The notes beneath the pieces were generated by a model. The model was not told where the DNA came from. It worked only from the letters and a program-made list of their open reading frames with translations, and did no database searches. A program made the position numbers and the translations under genes. Positions 1-6,575 of a DNA stretch of 15,150 nt are shown here, piece after piece (the first letter of the stretch is position 1; each line of letters opens with the position of its first letter). This DNA is from Bacteroidota bacterium (GTDB taxonomy: Bacteria > Bacteroidota > Bacteroidia > Bacteroidales > Prolixibacteraceae), in assembly GCA_030695265.1 (NCBI GenBank), contig JAUYTA010000417.1, positions 1-15,150 on the forward strand, in the 5' to 3' direction.

Positions 1-852
1 GACAAGCGCTCGCAAAAAGAAATGATTGCCGAAGCGGTTGCCATTGCCCGGAAATCGGATGTGGTCATAGCTGCCATGGGCGAATCGGCTGAAATGAGCG
101 GCGAAGCGTCAAGCCGTTCAGACATTAACCTTCCGGAGAACCAGAAAGAATTGCTGGAAGCTTTGCTGGCAACCGGCAAACCGGTGGTGATGGTGTTGTT
201 TACCGGACGTCCGTTGACCATCAGCTGGGAAAAAGCCAATGTTCCGGCCATCCTGAATGTTTGGTTTGCAGGTTCCGAAGCGGGCGATGCCATTGCGGAT
301 GTGTTGCTTGGAAAGGTAAATCCTTCAGGAAAACTAAGTGCGACTTTTCCACAGAATGTTGGCCAGATTCCAATTTTCTACAACCACAAAAATACCGGAC
401 GTCCATTGGCCGAAGGTGCCTGGTTCTCGAAATTCCGCTCCAATTACCTCGATGTTCCGAATGAACCATTGTTCCCGTTTGGATTTGGATTGAGCTATAC
501 TACTTTCGACTATAAAAACCTGAAATTAAGTGAATCAACACTGACGAAGGATGGAAAACTGACCGTTTCGGTTGAACTTACCAACTCCGGAAATTACGAT
601 GGCGCCGAAGTGGTTCAGTTGTATTTGCGCGACATGGTCGGAACGGTTACCCGCCCTGTAAAAGAGCTGAAAGGCTTTCAGAAAGTATTCCTGAAAAAAG
701 GCGAAACCCGCACTGTTGAATTTACCCTGACTGAAAAAGACCTGCGCTTTTACAACAGCGAATTGAAATTCGTAAGCGAACCCGGCGATTTCAAAGTGTT
801 TGTCGGAACCAATTCGGCCAGTTTACTTGAAGCACCGTTTGCGCTGAATTAA
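1..852 (+). CDS. Family GH3 glycosidase (BglX-like beta-glucosidase), C-terminal part
   Basis: The reading frame is open from the first base, so the gene starts outside the window; 283 residues remain of a protein that is usually about 750. What is left is the second half of the GH3 fold. The alpha/beta sandwich domain shows the GEASSRSDINLP segment and the NVWFAGSEAGDAIADVLLGK motif typical of BglX-like enzymes. It is followed by the EPLFPFGFGLSYTTF linker and a fibronectin type III-like domain from about residue 185, containing VQLYLRD and the GETRTVEFTL strand. The catalytic nucleophile aspartate lies in the missing N-terminal barrel. The family hydrolyses beta-linked glucosides or xylosides, normally in the periplasm. 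It ends 66 bases before the sigma factor gene and may close a neighbouring carbohydrate operon. The exact substrate cannot be told from this fragment. Confidence 0.93.
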   Translation, partial: DKRSQKEMIAEAVAIARKSDVVIAAMGESAEMSGEASSRSDINLPENQKELLEALLATGKPVVMVLFTGRPLTISWEKANVPAILNVWFAGSEAGDAIADVLLGKVNPSGKLSATFPQNVGQIPIFYNHKNTGRPLAEGAWFSKFRSNYLDVPNEPLFPFGFGLSYTTFDYKNLKLSESTLTKDGKLTVSVELTNSGNYDGAEVVQLYLRDMVGTVTRPVKELKGFQKVFLKKGETRTVEFTLTEKDLRFYNSELKFVSEPGDFKVFVGTNSASLLEAPFALN

Positions 853-859
853 AACATAC

Positions 860-890
860 TTTGAAACCACTTTCTTATTTTCTACTTTAG
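860..890 (+). promoter_or_regulatory. Candidate Bacteroidota-type promoter for the sigma factor gene
   Basis: TTTG at 860-863 and TACTTTAG at 883-890 are separated by 19 bases. This fits the Bacteroidota housekeeping consensus TTTG-N19-21-TAnnTTTG with one mismatch in the -7 element. Transcription would begin near 895, giving a short leader to the sigma factor start. This is a pattern match only. Confidence 0.4.
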
Positions 891-918
891 CCGACTTATT
901 GAAAACCCCTATTCACAG

Positions 919-1503
919 ATGGTTCAATTCGGAGACAAAGGTATGTTCGCTGAAAAGAGGAATCCTGAATTGTTTGATGATCTCTTCAGACAGTATTCCA
1001 AACCTTTGTTTTATTATGCCGCCAAATTTGTGGACGATGAAGCTGCCCGCGACATTGTTCAGGATGTATTTGTAAAATTATGGTCCGATCAGTCAATTAC
1101 GATCAAACAATCGCTGAATGCACTTCTGTTTACGATGGTGCGGAACAGTTGTCTTCAGCTAATTGAAAAACAAAAAGTCAGGAGCAAATACTTAGAATCG
1201 GCCAAACTAAAACTTCAGGAAGAAGAGCTTCGGTTTTACATGGAAGAAAAAACCAGCCTGATGGAGCAGGAACTGGAAGATAAGTTGAACGAAGTTTTAA
1301 ATAATCTACCCGACCGCTGCCGGCAAATTTTTACGTTGAGCCGATTTGAAAACAAAAAGAACAAGGAAATTGCAGCAGAACTGGACATTTCCGTGAAAGC
1401 GGTCGAAAAACAAATCACCAAAGCGCTGGGCATCATCCGAACAGAGATGAAAGATTATTTACCATTGCTGATGTTTTTATCCGGAAACTTGTTCAAGGAT
1501 TAA
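919..1503 (+). CDS. ECF RNA polymerase sigma-70 factor, Bacteroidota PUL type
   Basis: A 194-residue cytoplasmic sigma factor that directs RNA polymerase to a target promoter, here most likely that of the downstream susC-like gene. Region 2 is seen at about residues 13-60, with LFRQYSKPLFYYAAKFV and the conserved RDIVQDVFVKLW. Region 4 lies at about 120-175, with LPDRCRQIFTLSRFENKKN followed by the helix-turn-helix KEIAAELDISVKAVEKQI. Length and order match the expansion family of ECF factors paired with FecR proteins. The start is uncertain: ATG 919 opens the frame, but ATG 943 (residue 9) is preceded by GGAG at 931-934 and would give a protein starting MFAEKRNPELF, closer to the usual family start. 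The FecR gene follows only after a 333-base gap filled with repeats, which is unusually long for such a pair. Confidence 0.93.
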   Translation: MVQFGDKGMFAEKRNPELFDDLFRQYSKPLFYYAAKFVDDEAARDIVQDVFVKLWSDQSITIKQSLNALLFTMVRNSCLQLIEKQKVRSKYLESAKLKLQEEELRFYMEEKTSLMEQELEDKLNEVLNNLPDRCRQIFTLSRFENKKNKEIAAELDISVKAVEKQITKALGIIRTEMKDYLPLLMFLSGNLFKD

Positions 1504-1511
1504 TAGAGAAG

Positions 1512-1535
1512 CCCCCTTCTAATTCTCCAAGGGGG
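1512..1535. repeat. Inverted repeat after the sigma factor gene
   Basis: CCCCCTT at 1512-1518 pairs perfectly with AAGGGGG at 1529-1535 across a 10-base loop. It begins 8 bases after the sigma factor stop and is followed by only a weak T run (TTTT at 1540-1543). It could terminate or protect the transcript. It also resembles C-rich/G-rich hairpins that are scattered between genes in many Bacteroidota, so it may be a mobile repeat copy. Confidence 0.5.
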
Positions 1536-1564
1536 AAAGTTTTGGTACTGGCTTGCTTTTATCC

Positions 1565-1629
1565 ATGGGTGCGGAGATTTTCAATCTCCGTTTTCTTTAA
1601 ATAACGCGATTAAAAATCGTGTCACCCAT
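1565..1629. repeat. REPIN-like palindromic element folding as a three-way junction
   Basis: Three nested perfect or near-perfect stems occupy 65 bases. The outer stem is ATGGGTG (1565-1571) with CACCCAT (1623-1629), 7 bp. Directly inside is hairpin 1, CGGAGATT (1572-1579) with AATCTCCG (1583-1590), 8 bp and a TTC loop. After a 13-base A/T-rich linker comes hairpin 2, ACGCGATT (1604-1611) with AATCGTGT (1615-1622), 8 bp including one G-T pair and an AAA loop. Hairpin 1 followed by TTTTCTTT would also act as an intrinsic terminator. Paired short palindromes of this build are typical of REP/REPIN elements mobilised by RAYT (IS200-like) transposases; that assignment is inferred, because no transposase is in the window. 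Confidence 0.7.
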
Positions 1630-1681
1630 TTTCCTGTCCAAATCCTGTTTGGTCACTGCGACTGATCCCCCCTTCTCCATT

Positions 1682-1713
1682 TCAAATTTTCACATCCTCA
1701 AATCTTCACATTT
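1682..1713. repeat. Degenerate 8-bp tandem repeat, four units
   Basis: Four consecutive octamers read TCAAATTT, TCACATCC, TCAAATCT and TCACATTT, consensus TCAMATYY, with no gaps between them. They lie between the two palindromic elements in the sigma-FecR gap. No function is evident; such short A/T-rich tandem units are common drift in Bacteroidota intergenic DNA. Confidence 0.45.
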
Positions 1714-1741
1714 TCTACCAAACTGTGGTAATCCGTGTAAT

Positions 1742-1786
1742 CCCCGCCTGCATCGGGCAGGTGTGGTATTTTTTTTCACACCGGGG
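1742..1786. repeat. Second compact three-way-junction palindrome
   Basis: CCCCG (1742-1746) pairs with CGGGG (1782-1786). Inside it lie two further stems: CCTGC (1747-1751) with GCAGG (1757-1761), loop ATCGG, and TGTG (1762-1765) with CACA (1777-1780), whose 11-base loop is mostly T. Only one base at the junction is unpaired. It ends 50 bases before the FecR start, so in RNA it would sit in the fecR leader. It may be another repeat copy or a regulatory structure. Confidence 0.5.
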
Positions 1787-1836
1787 TAGGGTTTTTACTT
1801 CTCTTCCGATCATAGAGTAGTAAAAGCAAAAAAATC

Positions 1837-2817
1837 ATGTCCGAAATCGAAACCATCATACAAAAATACCTTCAGGGAAAAACTTCAGAAGAAGAAAACC
1901 AGCAACTGCACCAGTGGATGCTGCAATCGCCGGAAAATAAAAAGCGACTGTTTGCAGAAAAAGACATCTGGGATACCTTTAATTTTCATTCGAACCTAAA
2001 AAAATACGAAATCACTCCTGAACTGGAATTGCTAAAAAAACGCATCGCACCGAAACAGGAAACAATCAGTTTGAAAAAAATTCTCCAAATAGCCGCAATC
2101 CTCTTGGTTACTTTCGGATTGGGTTGGGGAAGCCGCTTTATTTCATTTACCGGCGAACAGCAAACTGCACAAGTAACCATGCAGGAAATTTTCGTACCGA
2201 AAGGACAGGTCAACCAGGTGTTCCTGGCCGATGGAACCCGGATCTGGATCAATTCTGAAACCAAACTGACAACACCTTCCGTTTTTGGAACCAGCGAACG
2301 GGTTGTAAAACTTTCAGGAGAAGCTTTTTTTGAAGTTGCCAAAGATGCAAAACGCCCTTTCCGTGTTGAAGTAAACGGCCAGCAGATTGAAGTACTCGGA
2401 ACTTCTTTTAATGTAAGGGCTTACGAGAATTCAAACGAAATTGAAACAACACTCGAAACCGGACAAATCCGATTACACATCGGCAGTCAAACTACCCTGC
2501 TCATACCGGGAGAGCAAAGTCTTTTTAATAAATCAGAAAAACGACTGATTATCAGCAAGGTTAATCCTGAAACCTTCAGTTCGTGGAAAGATGGCCGGTA
2601 TGAGTTCCAGAACGAAGATTTATTGGAGGTATTTAAAGTGGTGGAACGTTGGTACGATGTTGAGATTACCGCCGATGAAACTTATTTCAATGGAATGCAC
2701 TTTTCAGGGGTGATCAAACGTAACAAGGATGCCAGACATTTTCTTGAACTGCTGAATTTAACGGTTCCAATCAGGTATGAAGTAAAGACGGATAAAATAA
2801 GGATATCGAAGAAGTAG
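1837..2817 (+). CDS. FecR-family anti-sigma factor (inner-membrane signal transducer)
   Basis: A 326-residue protein that should hold the upstream ECF factor at the membrane and release it when the SusC-like transporter signals substrate binding. The N-terminal cytoplasmic part (residues 1-78) has the YLQGKTSEEENQQLHQWM helix pair typical of the sigma-binding domain. One membrane segment lies at about 82-103 (ILQIAAILLVTFGLGWG). The periplasmic FecR domain is at about 115-213, with IFVPKGQVNQVFLADGTRIW and GEAFFEVAKD. The C-terminal DUF4974-like domain is at about 255-322 (FQNEDLLEVFKVVERWYDVE). Length and order are normal for the family. ATG 1837 is the natural start; no Shine-Dalgarno is seen, as is usual here. 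It precedes susC by 373 bases, the standard sigma / anti-sigma / transporter order. Confidence 0.95.
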   Translation: MSEIETIIQKYLQGKTSEEENQQLHQWMLQSPENKKRLFAEKDIWDTFNFHSNLKKYEITPELELLKKRIAPKQETISLKKILQIAAILLVTFGLGWGSRFISFTGEQQTAQVTMQEIFVPKGQVNQVFLADGTRIWINSETKLTTPSVFGTSERVVKLSGEAFFEVAKDAKRPFRVEVNGQQIEVLGTSFNVRAYENSNEIETTLETGQIRLHIGSQTTLLIPGEQSLFNKSEKRLIISKVNPETFSSWKDGRYEFQNEDLLEVFKVVERWYDVEITADETYFNGMHFSGVIKRNKDARHFLELLNLTVPIRYEVKTDKIRISKK

Positions 2818-2882
2818 TAAAAAGGCAAAGGCTCAGGAAAAGGAAAAAGTGTTCAGTCGCAGTGTTCAGGATTTAATGCAGG

Positions 2883-2908
2883 ATTCCAAAGCAACAGCGT
2901 TGCGGAAT
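2883..2908 (+). other. Hairpin in the fecR-susC gap
   Basis: ATTCC (2883-2887) and GGAAT (2904-2908) form an outer stem, and GCAAC (2891-2895) and GTTGC (2899-2903) an inner stem with an AGC loop. Together they give 10 bp with a single 3-base AAA bulge. No T run follows, so it is not an obvious terminator. It could be an RNA structure or an operator-like palindrome about 280 bases before susC. Confidence 0.4.
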
Positions 2909-2939
2909 ATTTGTAGAAAGAGAACATCAAGTTTTTTTA

Positions 2940-2987
2940 CCGTCCGCGAAATGAAGCAGAACAGAGCGTTTCCGATTATTCGGACGG
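2940..2987. repeat. Inverted repeat CCGTCCG/CGGACGG in the fecR-susC gap
   Basis: CCGTCCG at 2940-2946 is the exact reverse complement of CGGACGG at 2981-2987, 34 bases apart. A GAAA/TTTC match just inside (from 2948, and ending at 2972) could lengthen the stem. The arms are strongly G/C-rich compared with the A-rich surroundings. Possible roles are an RNA stem-loop in the susC leader or a two-site regulator target; neither is shown. Confidence 0.4.
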
Positions 2988-3030
2988 AATAGAAACAGAG
3001 AAGAAAACTGAAAGAAAAAAAAAGAAAAAA

Positions 3031-3067
3031 TATCCAATATTGAATTTACAATAACCAATATCCAATA
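3031..3067. repeat. TATCCAATA direct repeat, A/T-rich
   Basis: TATCCAATA occurs at 3031-3039 and again at 3059-3067, with CCAATATTG and AACCAATA variants in between. This belongs to the low-complexity CCAATA-type intergenic repeats seen in Bacteroidota. No function is proposed. Confidence 0.4.
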
Positions 3068-3078
3068 AAACTTAAAAA

Positions 3079-3138
3079 AGGAGGTAAAAACTAACAGAAT
3101 GAAAAACAAAAACGGAGAATGTACCACCATCCTCCGTT
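3079..3138 (+). promoter_or_regulatory. susC leader with strong Shine-Dalgarno and competing hairpins
   Basis: An AGGAGGT sequence, rare in this phylum, lies at 3079-3085. AACGGAG (3111-3117) can pair with CTCCGTT (3132-3138), 7 bp with a 14-base loop. The same downstream segment contains CCTCC at 3131-3135, which could instead pair with GGAGG at 3080-3084. The two foldings cannot coexist, so the leader could switch between an open and a hidden ribosome-binding site. This is inferred from base pairing alone. Confidence 0.35.
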
Positions 3139-3155
3139 CCAATGTTGAGTCTTAA
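3099..3155 (+). CDS. Possible 18-residue leader peptide upstream of susC
   Basis: ATG 3099 opens a frame of 18 codons ending at TAA 3153-3155; the peptide would read MKNKNGECTTILRSNVES. The AGGAGGT at 3079-3085 is 13 bases upstream, somewhat farther than ideal. The ORF spans the whole 3111-3138 hairpin and ends 35 bases before the susC ATG, the arrangement expected of a translated leader. It has no recognisable domain. It could equally be a chance ORF over a structured RNA leader, and the low confidence reflects that. Confidence 0.25.
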   Translation: MKNKNGECTTILRSNVES

Positions 3156-3190
3156 TAAATTAAAACTTCATCTTAAAGCAAAGCAAATTT

Positions 3191-6100
3191 ATGAAAAAAA
3201 AATTAATCGGGGGCTTTTCCCTTGACCGGGAAAAAGTCCGTAAAATTTGGATGACCATGCGACTAATTGTATTGCTATTTTTTGTTTCACTCATTCATGT
3301 TTCGGCTTCGGTTTATTCCCAAAAAACAAAGCTGAACATCAGGGTTGAAAATGCGACCCTGCAACAGGTATTTAAAGTTCTCCAGGAACAATCGGAGTTC
3401 GATTTTTTTTACAAAAACGAACAGATTCCTGCTGATGCGCGTGTTTCTATCGAGACTAAAAACGAAACCATTGAAGTAATCCTAAACAAAGTACTTACCG
3501 GTACCGGATTAACCTACCATGTTTTGGACAAAGACATCGTAATCAGCTCAAAAGGTGCAGCAAAAAGTGAGATGATCTCCCAGCAACAGAAATCTGTTTC
3601 GGGGAAAGTGACTGACTCTTCTGGCGCATCACTTCCAGGGGTTTCAGTAGTTGTGAAAGGTACAACGAACGGAACGATCACCGATGGAAACGGGAATTAT
3701 TCTCTTAACAATGTTCCTGAAAATGCAACAGTACAGTTTTCATTTGTGGGGATGAAGGGGCAGGAAGTGGCTGTTGGCGGAAAAACCACAATTAATGTAT
3801 CACTTGCCGAAGATGCAATTGGTATTGAGGAAGTTGTGGCAATTGGCTATGGAACCATGCGAAAAAGCGATTTAACAGGTTCGGTAACATCTGTATCTTC
3901 AACCGAATTAGCTGCTTATCCTGCATTGGGAGCGACACAGGCACTCCAGGGGCGTGCTTCAGGGGTAATGGTTACTTCAAGAAATGGTGAACCGGGAACT
4001 GAAGCCCGTATTCGAATCCGCGGGGGTACTTCAATTAATGCCAGCAGCGAACCATTGTATGTAGTTGATGGTTTTGCAGGGGGTAATGTCCCTGCTCCTG
4101 AAGATATTCAGTCCATTGAAATTTTAAAAGATGCTTCGGCTACAGCTATTTACGGATCGAGGGGTGCTAACGGCGTTGTACTGGTAACAACCAAAAGAGG
4201 AAAAGCAGGCAAAACAAATATTGAACTTAATTCATCTTATTCGGTTCAGCAACTTGGTAAGAAATTGGATATGCTGAATGGGCAGGAATTTGCCGAATTG
4301 ATGAATGATATGTACAAAAACGACGGATTAACAGCAATTCCTTATCCAAATCCGCAACAATATGGCGTAGGAACCGATTGGCAGGACGAAATTTTTAGGA
4401 CAGGCATTTTACAGAATTACCAGTTATCTGCCAGCGGTGGCAAGGAAAATTTCAGATTTTATACTTCTGCTAATTACTATGGGAACAAAGGAACAGTGAT
4501 CAATTCAAACTTCAATCGGATTTCAGCATTAACAAACCTGGATGTTGACTTTAACGATCATATAAAGTTTGGCACTAAAATGAATTTTACCCGCACAACG
4601 CAGGATGGTGTAAGGACTCAGGAGGCAAGCGGGGGAACGACTGGTACAGGAGTGGTTTCTGCAGCATTAAAGTTCGAACCAGTACAAGGGGTTTATGATG
4701 AGAATGGGATGTACACCCGTCACAAAATAGGTGACCCACACGATAACCCGGTAGCTATTGCAATGGAAAGGCAAAACAATATGGTTATTGATGTTTTTCA
4801 AGGAAATTCTTATGCCGAAATTGATTTGATGAAAGATTTGAAATTCCGGTCAACAGTTGGAGTACAGATTTTAAATTCAAGAAACGGGCTATATATACCA
4901 ACTATATTAAAAGACGGTGAAAACTTTGGTGGTATTGGTTCAATTTCGTCGAATAAAAACACCATTTTGCTGAATGAAAATTACCTGACTTACAACAAAG
5001 CGATCAACGATTTAAATAAGTTAAACTTTATGGCAGGTTATTCCTACCAGTCAAACCGGAGTGAATACTGGAATGCGTCTAACCAAAATTTTATTACCAA
5101 TTCATTCTCGTTTTGGAACCTGGGCGGTGGTTCCAGATTTCAAAATCCTTCATCAAGTTTAACCCAATGGGTACTTGCTTCTTTTTACGGAAGGTTAAAT
5201 TACAACTTTGCCAACAAATACCTGCTTACATTCACCGGACGTTATGATGGTTCATCACGTTTTGGGGCAAACCACAAATGGGCATTTTTCCCATCGGGAG
5301 CATTTGCATGGAATGTGAAAGAAGAGCCATTTATGAAAAAAATATCGAAACTGAGTCATCTGAAATTAAGAACAAGTTACGGAATGACCGGAAATACTGA
5401 GATTGGTTCGTACCGATCACTGGCTTTGTTTCGGCCCTCCACTACAGTCATTGATGGAACTCCGGTTAACGCCATTATGCCCAGCACGGTTGCAAATAAA
5501 AACTTAACCTGGGAAAGTACTTCTCAAACTGACGTTGGATTGGATGTGGGATTATTTAACGAACGTCTGATTTTTACAGCCGATTATTATTACAAAAAAA
5601 CAGAAGACCTTTTGTATAATGTTCCACTTCCTGAATATTCCGGATACACTACTTCTTTGCAAAATATGGGCAGCGTATTAAATAAAGGCTGGGAATTCTC
5701 TGTATCAACTGTCAATCTGAACGGATCATTGAAATGGGATACCGATTTCAATATTTCATTTAACCGGAACAAAATACTTGATTTGGCAGGTGGTGATGTT
5801 TTGTATTCAACAGTGCCAGGTCACATGCTTTCTTCCGATTCACAAGTACTTAGAGAAGGCGAAGTTATAGGCGCATTCTATGGTTGGATATTTGACGGAG
5901 TTTATCAGCAAGGAGATAATTTTAGTGCTGAGCCAAATAAAAAACCGGGGAACATAAAATATCGTGATGTAACCGGGCGAGATGCAAGTGGAAAACTTGA
6001 CGGCAAACCCAACGGAGTTGTTAATATGGATGACCGCGTTATAATAGGAAATCCCCATCCCGATTTCATTTTTGGATTGAACAACGATTTTAAATATAAA

Positions 6101-6547
6101 AATTTCGATTTAAATATTTTTATACACGGTAGTGTTGGGAACGACATGATGAATTATACCCGCATGGAACTAGATTGGCTGGCAGGGAAAAGCAATGCGA
6201 CCAAAGACGCTCTTAACCGATGGACACCAACAAATATAAACACGGATGTTCCTATGGCTTCAGGAGGAAATAAAGCGGAAGTGTCAACTCGCTGGGTTGA
6301 AGATGGTTCTTATGTCAGATTGAAAAACATTGCATTAGGATATAATCTACAAGGGAGCATCTTGCAAAGATTTAACTTATCCTCATTAAGAGTTTATATG
6401 AGCGCCCAAAATTTCTTCACTTTCACGAAGTATTCTGGCTATGATCCTGAAGTAAGTTTCAGGGATTCCAACACAAACGTTGGGTTGGATTATGGAAGCT
6501 ACCCCAATGTGAAATCTTTGACTATAGGTGTCAATATCGGTCTGTAA
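3191..6547 (+). CDS. SusC-like TonB-dependent transporter with N-terminal STN signalling domain
   Basis: An outer-membrane barrel of 1118 residues that imports oligosaccharides using energy from TonB. A signal peptide covers about residues 1-44 (hydrophobic LIVLLFFVSLIHVSASVYSQ). The STN domain lies at about 46-118 (NATLQQVFKVLQEQSEFDFF); it touches FecR and makes this a signalling transporter. A carboxypeptidase-D-regulatory-like domain spans about 136-208 (VSGKVTDSSGASLPGVSVVV). The TonB-box-like region EEVVAIGYGT is near 212, and the plug domain runs to about 337 with the SusC signature LYVVDGF near 290. The remainder is the beta-barrel. Length and order are those of the FecR-linked SusC class. 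The gene is 28 bases before its SusD partner. The ATG at 3191 gives a proper, slightly long, signal peptide; a second ATG within it (residue 21) is possible. Confidence 0.97.
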   Translation: MKKKLIGGFSLDREKVRKIWMTMRLIVLLFFVSLIHVSASVYSQKTKLNIRVENATLQQVFKVLQEQSEFDFFYKNEQIPADARVSIETKNETIEVILNKVLTGTGLTYHVLDKDIVISSKGAAKSEMISQQQKSVSGKVTDSSGASLPGVSVVVKGTTNGTITDGNGNYSLNNVPENATVQFSFVGMKGQEVAVGGKTTINVSLAEDAIGIEEVVAIGYGTMRKSDLTGSVTSVSSTELAAYPALGATQALQGRASGVMVTSRNGEPGTEARIRIRGGTSINASSEPLYVVDGFAGGNVPAPEDIQSIEILKDASATAIYGSRGANGVVLVTTKRGKAGKTNIELNSSYSVQQLGKKLDMLNGQEFAELMNDMYKNDGLTAIPYPNPQQYGVGTDWQDEIFRTGILQNYQLSASGGKENFRFYTSANYYGNKGTVINSNFNRISALTNLDVDFNDHIKFGTKMNFTRTTQDGVRTQEASGGTTGTGVVSAALKFEPVQGVYDENGMYTRHKIGDPHDNPVAIAMERQNNMVIDVFQGNSYAEIDLMKDLKFRSTVGVQILNSRNGLYIPTILKDGENFGGIGSISSNKNTILLNENYLTYNKAINDLNKLNFMAGYSYQSNRSEYWNASNQNFITNSFSFWNLGGGSRFQNPSSSLTQWVLASFYGRLNYNFANKYLLTFTGRYDGSSRFGANHKWAFFPSGAFAWNVKEEPFMKKISKLSHLKLRTSYGMTGNTEIGSYRSLALFRPSTTVIDGTPVNAIMPSTVANKNLTWESTSQTDVGLDVGLFNERLIFTADYYYKKTEDLLYNVPLPEYSGYTTSLQNMGSVLNKGWEFSVSTVNLNGSLKWDTDFNISFNRNKILDLAGGDVLYSTVPGHMLSSDSQVLREGEVIGAFYGWIFDGVYQQGDNFSAEPNKKPGNIKYRDVTGRDASGKLDGKPNGVVNMDDRVIIGNPHPDFIFGLNNDFKYKNFDLNIFIHGSVGNDMMNYTRMELDWLAGKSNATKDALNRWTPTNINTDVPMASGGNKAEVSTRWVEDGSYVRLKNIALGYNLQGSILQRFNLSSLRVYMSAQNFFTFTKYSGYDPEVSFRDSNTNVGLDYGSYPNVKSLTIGVNIGL

Positions 6548-6575
6548 AACGTAATCAAAAGTAAAAGTAAAAACA

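Noticed and set aside
1986..2342. 118-residue minus-strand frame within fecR
   Set aside because: It lies wholly inside a clear FecR gene and has no recognisable domain.
2848..2869. AGTGTTCAG direct repeat (2848-2856 and 2861-2869)
   Set aside because: Two short copies only, with no neighbouring promoter or further copies, so too weak to call an operator.
2927..3142. Minus-strand 71-residue frame between fecR and susC
   Set aside because: Composition is almost all F, L, S and I, from the A-rich stretch on the other strand. It has no start signal or family resemblance.
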